Assembly (NCBI RefSeq): GCF_001442615.1
Contig: NZ_LMXN01000002.1
Span: 434,001-498,000 of the forward strand
DNA length: 64,000 nucleotides
Reading direction: 5' to 3'
Origin: Algoriphagus resistens
GTDB lineage: Bacteria > Bacteroidota > Bacteroidia > Cytophagales > Cyclobacteriaceae
Shown here: in pieces, positions 1-8,418 of the stretch
Layout: the number at the start of each line of letters is the position of its first letter
How positions within the stretch are numbered: position 1 is the first letter of the stretch
Made by a program: the position numbers and the translations under genes
The notes under the pieces: generated by a model
The model's database searches: none
Seen by the model: only the letters and a program-made list of their open reading frames with translations
What the model was told of the DNA's origin: nothing

Positions 1-1107
1 GGAAATCCTGATATCCTAATTCTTGATGAGCCTACCAACGATTTGGATGCGGCGACTATTGAATGGTTGGAGAATTTCCTATTAGATTTCAAAAACCTCG
101 TGATCGTGGTATCCCACGATAGGCACTTTCTGGATTCAGTTTCCACCCATATTGTGGATATCGATTTTGGAAAAATCAAAATCTACTCCGGTAACTATAC
201 CTTCTGGTATGAATCTTCCCAACTGGCGCTGAAGCAAAGATCAGACTCCAACAAGAAAGCAGAGGATAAGAAAAAGGAATTGCAGGCATTTATCGACCGA
301 TTCTCCGCAAACGTGGCCAAGTCTAAGCAGGCTACAGCACGTAAGAAGATGATCGAGAAGCTGAATATCGATGAGATCGAGCCATCGATGAGGAAATATC
401 CAGGTATCCTATTCAAACCTGAAAGAGAAGCCGGCGACCAGATTTTTATGACTGAAAATCTGGAATTGAAAGCCGATGGGGTGACTTACTTCACCGATGT
501 AAACCTGATGGTGGACAAGGGCGACAAAATTGCCTTTATCTCTAAGACCAAGCAGGCAGTCAATAAATTTTTCCAGGTAATCATGGAGGAAACCCCTGCA
601 TCCAAAGGAAGCTTTAAATGGGGAGTCACAATCAACAAGGCTTATTTACCAAACGACAACTCGGAATATTTTAAGTCAGACCTTTCTCTTATAGATTGGT
701 TGAGACAGTTTTCCGGCAATCAAGAAGAGGCTTATGTAAGAACCTTCTTGGGAAGGATGCTTTTCACCGGGGAGGAATCTCTTAAAAAATGTTCGGTGCT
801 TTCCGGTGGGGAAAAAGTCCGCTGCATGATTTCCAAGATGATGCTTCAGAATCCCAACCTGCTGGTAATGGATGAACCTACTAACCACCTGGATCTGGAA
901 TCCATTACAGCCTTTAACAATGCCATCATTGACTACACAGGCACGGTTTTGATGACATCCTATGATCATGCATTTGTACAGTCCTCCGCAAACAGAATCG
1001 TGGAATTCACTCCAAATGGAACAATAGACAGAAGAATGCCGTACGATGATTACCTGGAAAGCGAGGAAATCAAGGCACTGAGAGAAAAAATGTACGCAAC
1101 CACCTAA
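1..1107 (+). CDS. ABC-F family ATPase, 3' part (YbiT-like)
   Basis: This is the C-terminal part of a cytosolic ABC-F protein, a family that acts on ribosomes (translation rescue or antibiotic protection) rather than in transport. The frame is open from base 1, so the gene begins outside the window. The first ATPase domain enters at its Walker B (LILDEPTNDLD, residues 6-16 of the fragment) and H-switch (VVSHDRHFLDS). A charged linker rich in Lys/Glu follows. The second domain has the signature VLSGGEKVR and Walker B LLVMDEPTNHLD. Its Walker A position (about bases 520-570) reads IAFISKTKQAVNKFF and lacks the GxxGxGKS/T pattern, so this nucleotide site looks degenerate. It is followed 10 bp later by the symporter gene. 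The exact ABC-F subgroup is uncertain. Confidence 0.93.
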   Translation, partial: GNPDILILDEPTNDLDAATIEWLENFLLDFKNLVIVVSHDRHFLDSVSTHIVDIDFGKIKIYSGNYTFWYESSQLALKQRSDSNKKAEDKKKELQAFIDRFSANVAKSKQATARKKMIEKLNIDEIEPSMRKYPGILFKPEREAGDQIFMTENLELKADGVTYFTDVNLMVDKGDKIAFISKTKQAVNKFFQVIMEETPASKGSFKWGVTINKAYLPNDNSEYFKSDLSLIDWLRQFSGNQEEAYVRTFLGRMLFTGEESLKKCSVLSGGEKVRCMISKMMLQNPNLLVMDEPTNHLDLESITAFNNAIIDYTGTVLMTSYDHAFVQSSANRIVEFTPNGTIDRRMPYDDYLESEEIKALREKMYATT

Positions 1108-1117
1108 CCTGGCTTAG

Positions 1118-2515
1118 TTGCTACTCACTGCAATCATAATTTATCTGGCGCTCACCATCCTCATCGGAGCCTGGGCTTCAAAATTCGTAAAGGGATCGAA
1201 TGACTTTGTTTTGGCAGGTCGTTCGCTCCCTTTATTTCTTTCCGCTTCTGCCCTCTTTGCCACCTGGTTTGGTTCAGAGACTATTTTTGGAGCATCGTCT
1301 GTTTATCTGGAAGAGGGATTGCAGGGAGTGATCGAAGATCCTTTCGGAGGAGCGCTTTGCCTGGTGCTTTTTGGGATGTTCTATCTCCGGCCTATGTACC
1401 GCATGGGCGTATTGACCATAGGAGATGTGTTCAAAAAGATTTATGGCAAGCAGGTAGAATTCCTCTCTACAGTTTTTATGGTTCCTGTATTCTTCGGCTA
1501 TGTGGCCGCCCAACTGGTGGCACTCAGTCTTATCCTGGGCACTGTGACGGGCTTGAGCATGGCGGAAGGAATTTTCCTTTCTGCAGGAATAGTCGTGATT
1601 TATACCTTTCTGGGAGGAATGTGGGCCATTTCCATTACTGATTTTATACAGACTTTACTGATTGTTTTCGGGCTGGTCGTGGTAGCGGTAGTTGTGGGCA
1701 AAGAAGCTGGCGGGGTAGGCGTTATTTTGGATTCAGCTCCTACCGAAAGCTTCCAGTTCTTTCCAGGCCCGGGCCTGAATTCCTGGATCAATTACTTCGG
1801 GGCTTGGGTGATTCTTGGTTTGGGAAGCATTCCAAGCCAGGATATTTACCAGCGAGTGATGTCCTCCAAGTCAGAAAAGGTGGCTGTTCAGTCCACTTAT
1901 CTTGCGGGAGGTTTTTATCTTACCTTCGGACTGCTACCCTTATTTATCGCACTTGGCGCAAAGGCGCTCTACCCTGAGCTATACTTAGAAAACAAACAGA
2001 TGCTTTTGCCTTCCATGGTGCTTGCCCACGGGGGCTTGCCTGTGCAGATCATCTTTTTTGGAGCTTTGATCTCGGCCATCATGAGTACAGCCAGTTCCGG
2101 AGTCCTGGCCCCGGCAGCTTTGATTTCGGAAAATCTGATGAAGCCATTCTTCAAGGAAAAACTTAAAGACCGTCACCTGCTCTGGATCTTACGGATCAAT
2201 GTGCTCGTCGTGGCAGTAGTCTCTGTGATGATGGCTTTACAGGACTCTAATATATATGAACTGGTGTCGGGAGCATCTATCTTGTTATTGGTCTCGCTTT
2301 TCATACCATTGACTACTGGATTATATTGGGACAAATCTTCCAAAGCCGGCGCGGTCTTATCCATGGTCACCGGCATGCTTGTCTATTTGGTTGTGGACAA
2401 GCTTGAACCGGAAATATCTTCTCACCTTTATGGATTACTTGCTAGTGCACTTGCCATGTTTGCAGGTAGCCTGCTTTTCCCAAACAAACCCCAGACCACC
2501 TATGCATTATCCTAA
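1118..2515 (+). CDS. sodium:solute symporter (SSS family)
   Basis: Inner-membrane Na+-coupled symporter of the SSS/PutP superfamily, 465 residues, hydrophobic throughout with about 13 predicted helices. Family-like stretches are the N-terminal GSNDFVLAGRSLP segment, ATWFGSETIFG, and SIPSQDIYQRVMSS in the centre. The start is TTG: an in-frame TAG stands directly before it and the first in-frame ATG would delete helix 1. It lies 10 bp after the ABC-F stop and its end overlaps the rlmI start by 14 bp, so the three genes are probably co-transcribed. Substrate cannot be read from sequence; sugars, amino acids, pantothenate and sialic acid are all known in the family. Confidence 0.9.
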   Translation: MLLTAIIIYLALTILIGAWASKFVKGSNDFVLAGRSLPLFLSASALFATWFGSETIFGASSVYLEEGLQGVIEDPFGGALCLVLFGMFYLRPMYRMGVLTIGDVFKKIYGKQVEFLSTVFMVPVFFGYVAAQLVALSLILGTVTGLSMAEGIFLSAGIVVIYTFLGGMWAISITDFIQTLLIVFGLVVVAVVVGKEAGGVGVILDSAPTESFQFFPGPGLNSWINYFGAWVILGLGSIPSQDIYQRVMSSKSEKVAVQSTYLAGGFYLTFGLLPLFIALGAKALYPELYLENKQMLLPSMVLAHGGLPVQIIFFGALISAIMSTASSGVLAPAALISENLMKPFFKEKLKDRHLLWILRINVLVVAVVSVMMALQDSNIYELVSGASILLLVSLFIPLTTGLYWDKSSKAGAVLSMVTGMLVYLVVDKLEPEISSHLYGLLASALAMFAGSLLFPNKPQTTYALS

Positions 2516-3683
2516 AATCATACTTAAGCACGGTAAAGAAATCTCGCTGAAACGAAAACACCACTGGGTATTTTCGGGAGCTATTTTCCAAAAAGATCCC
2601 AACCTGAAGAATGGGCAACTGGCTGCCGTAATCTCTTCCAAAGATGAGTTTTTGGGGATTGGATATTATACAGAAGGTTCAATCATGGTCCGGATCATTT
2701 CCTTCGAAGAGCGGGACATAGATCAGGGGTTTTGGAATGATAAAATTTCCTCCGCGCTTACGTTAAGGAAAAGCCTTGGGTTGACTGATAGTCAGGAAAC
2801 TAACGTGTACCGTCTGGTACATGGGGAAGGAGACTTACTACCCGGGTTGATCGTGGACTTTTATAAGGGCACGGCTGTGATCCAGGCACACCAAATCGGG
2901 ATTCATGCACATCTAAAGGAAATTGCACAGGCGATAAAGAATGCTTATGGAGAGCAAGTTTCAGGTGTTTACGATAAAAGTGCGGAAACTCTACCAAAGA
3001 ACCTTGGCATTTCTTCCAATGAATGGGTACTCGGACAGCCGAAAACTGATCTTGTCCAGGAGTATGGCGCGACGTATAAAATAGATTGGGAGAAAGGCCA
3101 AAAGACAGGTTTCTTTATCGACCAGCGGGAAAGCAGAAAACTTCTTGCCTCCTACTCCAAAGGCAAAAAGGTATTGAACACCTTTTGTTATTCAGGGGGA
3201 TTTTCAGTGCTGGCGCTGAAAGAAGGAGCGGCAGAAGTGCATTCTGTGGATATTTCCCCAAAAGCAATAGAGCTTACGGAAGAAAATGTAGGGCTCAATC
3301 CTGAGATCAAAGGTAAGCATGAATCCAAAGTAGCCGATGTGGTCAAGTACATCCGTGAGATCGGCGATGATTACGATGTTATTGTATTGGACCCTCCTGC
3401 CTTTGCCAAAAACCTGAAAGCTAGGCATAATGCCGTGCAGGCTTACAAGCGACTAAATGCAGAGGCGTTCAAGAAAATCAAACCAGGAGGAATTCTCTTT
3501 ACCTTCTCCTGTAGTCAGGTGGTTGACAAAGCACTATTCCGCAACACCATAACCGCCGCAGCGCTGGAATGCGGAAGAAAAGTTAAAATCCTACACCAGC
3601 TCACCCAACCGGCCGATCACCCCATTAATATTTTCCATCCGGAGACTGAATACCTCAAAGGATTAGTCTTATTTGTGGAGTAA
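2502..3683 (+). CDS. rlmI: 23S rRNA (cytosine-5-)-methyltransferase RlmI
   Basis: SAM-dependent methyltransferase of the RlmI/RlmK group; E. coli RlmI makes m5C1962 in 23S rRNA. The protein has 393 residues, matching the family (E. coli 396). It has an N-terminal PUA RNA-binding domain (KHHWVFSGAIF near residues 18-28), a central RlmI-like domain with DQRESR, then a Rossmann fold with VLNTFCYSGGFSV (SAM motif I) and VLDPPAFAKN (motif IV). The frame is open further upstream, but the ATG at 2502 (MHYPKII) fits family length and overlaps the symporter's end, a usual coupling arrangement. The C-terminal FTFSCSQ is where the family's catalytic Cys lies. Confidence 0.92.
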   Translation: MHYPKIILKHGKEISLKRKHHWVFSGAIFQKDPNLKNGQLAAVISSKDEFLGIGYYTEGSIMVRIISFEERDIDQGFWNDKISSALTLRKSLGLTDSQETNVYRLVHGEGDLLPGLIVDFYKGTAVIQAHQIGIHAHLKEIAQAIKNAYGEQVSGVYDKSAETLPKNLGISSNEWVLGQPKTDLVQEYGATYKIDWEKGQKTGFFIDQRESRKLLASYSKGKKVLNTFCYSGGFSVLALKEGAAEVHSVDISPKAIELTEENVGLNPEIKGKHESKVADVVKYIREIGDDYDVIVLDPPAFAKNLKARHNAVQAYKRLNAEAFKKIKPGGILFTFSCSQVVDKALFRNTITAAALECGRKVKILHQLTQPADHPINIFHPETEYLKGLVLFVE

Positions 3684-3748
3684 ATTCGTGAGAATAGTTA
3701 CTAGTTAGCGTCTTTTGACCTATTTTCGTTTACTAATAAAAACACATC

Positions 3749-4183
3749 ATGTACACAGGAATACAACACCTTCATTCAGGAATCGCTTACTTGGCATTAT
3801 TTGCCTTGATTGTAGTAATTATTTACATGCTGATCGGTTCTCTTTCCAATCGGGAATTCAGGGAGAAAGACCGAAAAATCGGATTGATTGCATTTGTTCT
3901 CTCCCACATCCAATTATTGGTAGGTCTGATTCTTTATTTCCTGAGTCCGTTGGGTCTGGAAATGCTAAAATCAGGAACTGCAATGTCTGATCCGGCTGCC
4001 AGACTGATCGCACTTGAGCATCCCCTGATCAATATTATCGCAATTGTGTTGATCAGTATCGGTTACATACGGGCAAAAAAAACAGGAGCATCCCGAGCAA
4101 GGTTTAGAAGTATCTATATGATGTATGCAATTGGATTGGTATTGATTCTCTCCAGAATTCCATGGGCTGCGTGGATAGGATAG
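3749..4183 (+). CDS. small four-helix membrane protein, cytochrome-b-like
   Basis: A 144-residue inner-membrane protein with four hydrophobic segments (about residues 12-34, 47-70, 90-105, 122-140). Histidines sit at or near the membrane (HLHSG at the N-terminus, SHIQ at helix 2, LEHP before helix 3), the pattern that leads similar small Bacteroidetes proteins to be called cytochrome B. Heme binding is a guess from those histidines, not shown. It follows rlmI by 65 bp and may have its own promoter. No closer function is recognised. Confidence 0.75.
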   Translation: MYTGIQHLHSGIAYLALFALIVVIIYMLIGSLSNREFREKDRKIGLIAFVLSHIQLLVGLILYFLSPLGLEMLKSGTAMSDPAARLIALEHPLINIIAIVLISIGYIRAKKTGASRARFRSIYMMYAIGLVLILSRIPWAAWIG

Positions 4184-4194
4184 GCTTATTGAAC

Positions 4195-4217
4195 AGCGAT
4201 GGGTGGAGCCCATCGCT
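4195..4217. terminator. hairpin between convergent genes
   Basis: Perfect 9-bp inverted repeat (AGCGATGGG / CCCATCGCT) with a 5-nt loop, 12 bp after the stop of the small membrane protein. There is no long T tract, so it is a weak terminator or just an mRNA 3' stem. A second stem (CCGGGAT / ATCCCGG) lies at 4269-4300 in the same convergent gap. Confidence 0.45.
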
Positions 4218-4357
4218 TAGATAGTATGGCTTTTCAGGCCTGATTCGAAAAAACTGTCATTCTGCTGACCGGGATTTGTAATCGCAGTTTACTATCCCGG
4301 GAATTTGCTGTCCCTCACCCTAATCATAAGGGATTTAGCGAAGTGTAGCTATGAAAA

Positions 4358-5935
4358 TCACTTCACATAAGCTTCTATCAATCGCTCTGCGCACCTCTCC
4401 CCGTCCATTGCTGCGGAAACTATTCCCCCCGCGTAGCCTGCCCCTTCACCGCATGGATAAAGACGCTTGATCTGAATATGCTCAAAAGACTCTCGGTCAC
4501 GGGGAATACGTACAGGTGAGGAAGTTCTGCTTTCAAGCCCGATCAACTGGGAATCATTGGTGTAATAGCCCTTCATCTTTTGGCCAAAAGCCTTGAATGC
4601 CACTGTAAGACGCTCTGAAATAAAATCCGGTAATACATCCCTCATTTCCACTGAATTCAGGCCCGGCTGATAGGAGGTATCAAGCAAACTAGAACTCACT
4701 TTTTTCTGTACAAAATCAACCATACGCTGTGCCGGAGCTACCTGGGTCTTACCTCCTGCCATCCAGGCCTTTTTCTCGATATCCGCCTGAAACTCCATGG
4801 CTGCCAGCGGACCAAATTTTTGATATTCCGGCAAGTCTTCCAATTCTACCGATGCCACTATTCCAGCATTGGCAAACTTGCCATCCCGGCGGCTCGGACT
4901 CATTCCATTCACTACCAACTCTCCCGGAGCAGTGGCTGCCGGCACAATAAAGCCACCGGGACACATGCAAAAACTAAAAACCCCTCGCTGCTTTTTCCTG
5001 AACTCCGTCTGGTGAACCAGTGAATACGCTGAAGCAGGAAGATAAGGTCCCCGATCCAGCCCACAATGGTATTGAATGCTATCTATAAGATTTTGACTGT
5101 GCTCTATTCTTACTCCCAGTGCAAATGGCTTCGCTTCAAGGGTTATTTGTTTACTGTGAAGTAAATGAAAAATATCCCGTGCCGAATGGCCTGTGGCGAG
5201 TATTACCCCTATTCCTGGGATTCGGTCTCCATGCTGGGTGATTACCCCTTTCATTTCATCTCCATCCAAAATAAAATCTACAACGCGGGTATCAAATAAA
5301 ACTTCCCCACCAAATTGTCTGATACTTTCCCGGAGGTCTTCTACAAGTTTTGGAAGCTTGTTGGTGCCGATATGGGGATGTGCATCTACCAGAATTTCTT
5401 CCGTAGCACCATGTGCTACAAGTATCTCCATGATCCTTCTGATGTCTCCGCGCTTTTTGGATCTGGTATATAATTTCCCATCTGAATAAGTACCAGCTCC
5501 GCCTTCACCAAAACAATAATTTGAATCAGGATTGACCAAATGCTCTTTATTGATGGAAGCAAGATCCCTGCGACGGGATCTGACGTCCTTACCCCGCTCT
5601 ATCACAATCGGCTTCACTCCAAGCTCTATCGCGCGAAGTGCCGCAAACAGCCCGGCGGGTCCTGCCCCTACAATAACAACCGGGTCTTCATCAGACACAT
5701 TCCTATATTCCCGATGATGCTCCAGAAGTGCAGGAGGTTTTTCTTTTACAAAAAGCTCAGCCTGTACGTTCACCTTTACATTTCTTCCTCTTGCGTCGAT
5801 TGAACGTTTTACCTGCCTTGCAACAGCATCTCCTGAATCTGCTGGAAGGCCAGCTTTTTTAAGTACTACTTCCTGAAAAAGAGCAGGGTCATAAGCTTCT
5901 TGAGGAGTCAACTGTAAATTGAATTCTTTCTTCAT
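4358..5935 (-). CDS. FAD-dependent dehydrogenase of unknown substrate (COG2509)
   Basis: Cytosolic flavoprotein of 525 residues. A non-flavin N-terminal part of about 85 residues (MKKEFNLQLTPQEAYD...) precedes an FAD Rossmann motif VVIVGAGPAGLFAALRA at residues 86-102, followed by the GEGGAGTYSDGKL segment and a C-terminal GEGAGYAGGIVSAAMDG that closes the FAD site. This domain order and length are those of the widespread but uncharacterised COG2509 family. It is a single-gene unit, convergent with the small membrane protein. The reaction is unknown; do not transfer a function from better-known FAD oxidoreductases. Confidence 0.85.
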   Translation of the reverse strand: MKKEFNLQLTPQEAYDPALFQEVVLKKAGLPADSGDAVARQVKRSIDARGRNVKVNVQAELFVKEKPPALLEHHREYRNVSDEDPVVIVGAGPAGLFAALRAIELGVKPIVIERGKDVRSRRRDLASINKEHLVNPDSNYCFGEGGAGTYSDGKLYTRSKKRGDIRRIMEILVAHGATEEILVDAHPHIGTNKLPKLVEDLRESIRQFGGEVLFDTRVVDFILDGDEMKGVITQHGDRIPGIGVILATGHSARDIFHLLHSKQITLEAKPFALGVRIEHSQNLIDSIQYHCGLDRGPYLPASAYSLVHQTEFRKKQRGVFSFCMCPGGFIVPAATAPGELVVNGMSPSRRDGKFANAGIVASVELEDLPEYQKFGPLAAMEFQADIEKKAWMAGGKTQVAPAQRMVDFVQKKVSSSLLDTSYQPGLNSVEMRDVLPDFISERLTVAFKAFGQKMKGYYTNDSQLIGLESRTSSPVRIPRDRESFEHIQIKRLYPCGEGAGYAGGIVSAAMDGERCAERLIEAYVK

Positions 5936-6043
5936 AGTGTAAGGTTTTTATCCTTAAAAGGGTGAACAAAGGTAGCTGTTTTTAAAGAAGTAAAATACCA
6001 GAATAAAGCGCTTGGACCTCAGAATCAAAGGCGGCGTAAGTAA

Positions 6044-6072
6044 AAAAACTCCGGATTCATACCGGAGTTTTT
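6044..6072. terminator. intrinsic terminator (bidirectional)
   Basis: Inverted repeat AAAAACTCCGG / CCGGAGTTTTT around a 7-nt loop, giving U tracts on both strands. It lies 25 bp past the stop of the leftward nucleotide-sugar dehydratase gene and most likely ends that transcript. Confidence 0.85.
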
Positions 6073-6097
6073 AATTTTCAAAATCAAACTATCTTCT

Positions 6098-8008
6098 TCA
6101 ATTTAGCCTATCCAGCACTTCAAATCTTGAGGAATTGGAAATGAATTCCGGTACAATGACTTTTAGATGTGAGACCAGTTCATTTTCTGAATTCTTGTTT
6201 ACCAGCTCCATAAAAAGTTCTATTTGACCATCTATTTTATGATAAGAAGAAGGAAGTACCTGGGCAATTTTAATTTTAGGATGATGTGTTATCTTAACTG
6301 TTTCAAAATCATTTAAGAGCTCTTCATAAAGCTTCTCTCCTTCCCTCAGTCCCGAGAAAACCACTTTAATATCCTCATCGATTTTTTTGCCCGAAAGCTG
6401 TATCATTTTGTTTGCCAAATCAAGGATTTTTATTGGTTCTCCCATGTCAAAGATATAAATCTCTCCGCCCTCTCCCATAATGCCTGCTTCGAGTACCAAT
6501 TGGCAGGCTTCCGGAATAGTCATGAAATACCGGGTGATTTCCGGGTGGGTCACGGTAATTGGTCCCCCATGTAAAATCTGTTTTTTAAACAAGGGTATCA
6601 CAGATCCATTCGACCCTAATACATTTCCAAAACGGGTGGTGATAAACTTGGTATGGTAGCTTTTATGATTTCTTTCGAGGTATTCATTTAAAGCCTGCAC
6701 ATACATTTCTGCTGCTCTTTTACTCGCCCCCATCACATTTGTAGGATTGACTGCCTTATCTGTTGATACAAAAACAAATTTGTCAACCTTTGCTAAGACA
6801 GCTATATCCGCAAGAATTTTGGTACCCAACACGTTAGATTGGACTGCCTCTTCAGGGTAATTTTCCATCATAGGCACGTGTTTATATGCTGCTGCGTGAA
6901 ATACCACCTGAGGTTTAAAAGCTTTAAAAACTTCCTTTACCTTCTTTTTATTTCTCACATCTCCAAGAATTATCTTGATCGGGCAGTTGGCATGGTTTTC
7001 TTTAAATTCCTGCTCTACATCATATAATGCCGATTCGGCGATGTCAAATAGAATAAGTAGCTTCGGCTCATAATGGCTAATTTGCCTGCAAAGCTCTGAA
7101 CCAATAGATCCAGCAGCTCCTGTCACTAGAATTACTTTATCCTGCAAGTCCTGATGGATCCTAGGATTATCCAGTATAATTTGCTCCCGACTTAGCAAGT
7201 CCTCGATTTTCACTTCACGAATTGCCCCAGCAGTCAGTCCACCGTTGATCCATTGGTCTACCGGAGGAACGATGGATACAGAGATTTTTAATCGAAGACA
7301 TTCATCAATGATTTCATTTTTTCGCGGCACTGAAAGATCTCGGACAGCTATTATCAATTCGGTAATCCCAAACTGCTTTGCTAATTTCTCCAGATCACCC
7401 AATCCCTTGTAAATTCTTTTACCATCTATATTTTTCCCTTCTTTTTTCGGGTCGTCATCCAAAAATGCCACTGTATTAAAAAGTATTTTACTGTCTCTTT
7501 TTATAGCTTCTTGAGCTATAATCCCAGCCTCACCCGCGCCGAAAATAACCCCATGCTTCATTTCTTTTACTAAAATCCCATTCTTCAGGTAAACAAAAAG
7601 TTCTTTCACCAATAGCCGATAAAAAATCAACATAAACAGAGAGGAAAGGCTTGCGATGATTAAAACAGATGTAGGAAGTAGAAATCTATCGTTGAGGAAG
7701 TTGCCGTGAAAGAAATTTAGGAATAGAAAAAGAACGAAGTTAATCAGGACCATTTTGAAAATATTTGATCCGTCTCTGAAGCCTGTATGACGAACAATCC
7801 CTTCATAGCTGCGGGTATTCTGCATTACAAGCAAACCACCCACCATAAAGATAAAGCTCCCCGCCAGGGCATCATTTTGCTCAATTAAGACCAATTCGAA
7901 ATTGAAGCGCACCAGATAGCCAAATAAGGCACAATGGAATAATATCAAAGAATCCAAAGTGGCAATAATCCATCTAGGAAGGATTTTCAACCGCGTTAAA
8001 AAATTCAT
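6098..8008 (-). CDS. membrane-bound nucleotide-sugar 4,6-dehydratase (CapD/WbpM/FlaA1 family)
   Basis: Large membrane-anchored NAD(P)-dependent dehydratase/epimerase of polysaccharide synthesis, usually making UDP-4-keto-6-deoxy sugars from UDP-GlcNAc. The 636-residue protein has four N-terminal helices (about residues 13-135), a CoA-binding-type Rossmann domain (HGVIFGAGEAG near 155) and a C-terminal SDR domain with VTGAAGSIGSE near residue 295 and VSTDKAVNPTNVMGASK near 410-427. The usual YxxxK is MxxxK, the replacement typical of the large membrane-bound members. It is a lone gene, with no adjoining glycosyltransferases, so its end product (capsule, exopolysaccharide or O-antigen) is not known. 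Confidence 0.92.
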   Translation of the reverse strand: MNFLTRLKILPRWIIATLDSLILFHCALFGYLVRFNFELVLIEQNDALAGSFIFMVGGLLVMQNTRSYEGIVRHTGFRDGSNIFKMVLINFVLFLFLNFFHGNFLNDRFLLPTSVLIIASLSSLFMLIFYRLLVKELFVYLKNGILVKEMKHGVIFGAGEAGIIAQEAIKRDSKILFNTVAFLDDDPKKEGKNIDGKRIYKGLGDLEKLAKQFGITELIIAVRDLSVPRKNEIIDECLRLKISVSIVPPVDQWINGGLTAGAIREVKIEDLLSREQIILDNPRIHQDLQDKVILVTGAAGSIGSELCRQISHYEPKLLILFDIAESALYDVEQEFKENHANCPIKIILGDVRNKKKVKEVFKAFKPQVVFHAAAYKHVPMMENYPEEAVQSNVLGTKILADIAVLAKVDKFVFVSTDKAVNPTNVMGASKRAAEMYVQALNEYLERNHKSYHTKFITTRFGNVLGSNGSVIPLFKKQILHGGPITVTHPEITRYFMTIPEACQLVLEAGIMGEGGEIYIFDMGEPIKILDLANKMIQLSGKKIDEDIKVVFSGLREGEKLYEELLNDFETVKITHHPKIKIAQVLPSSYHKIDGQIELFMELVNKNSENELVSHLKVIVPEFISNSSRFEVLDRLN

Positions 8009-8418
8009 AGTATAAATTTATTCAAATAGATAAGTTTAATAAACGCACTGACTGAACCAACTCATTTTATAATGCAAAATAACCACTTTTCTTAGTTTAT
8101 CCCTAAATTCCTAACTTATTATTAAATGCTATTTAGCGTTTTACAAGTTTTCAAATGACAAATAATGTTTACTAAAGCATCAATCCCCGTTTTATAGCGG
8201 CACTTCCAGCTTATTTAGCCTGAAACTTTTATACGCTTACGTTAATGCTGATAAATGCAGCATCCCCAAGCTTGGAATTTCTTCCGAAAGGTATCACTAT
8301 TTTGACGAAAAGATGCAAATCAAAAAACCACCTACAGACTGATGATATGCCCGACTAGTGAACAGCTAGAGGAAACATCAGATCTGCAGGTGGTGATTTT
8401 CGCTTGACAAATTTGTAG
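8009..8418. other. 410-bp intergenic region
   Basis: AT-rich gap between two leftward genes. Its right part (8322-8394) holds the terminator of the S9 peptidase gene; the left part should contain the promoter of the dehydratase gene, but no exact TAnnTTTG box was found there. No ORF or RNA gene is evident. Confidence 0.6.
8322..8394 (-). terminator. long two-part intrinsic terminator of the S9 peptidase gene
   Basis: Read on the minus strand this is an 18-bp stem: a 12-bp outer part (8327-8338 with 8383-8394, one mismatch) and a 6-bp inner part (CTGATG 8339-8344 with CATCAG 8376-8381) separated by one bulged base, followed by six U. A small inner stem CTAG/CTAG (8355-8358 with 8366-8369) sits in the 31-nt loop. 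It starts 25 bp after the peptidase stop codon. Confidence 0.75.

Noticed and set aside
2379..2501. N-terminal extension of the RlmI frame
   Set aside because: It overlaps the symporter coding region and has no family similarity; the ATG at 2502 gives the standard length.
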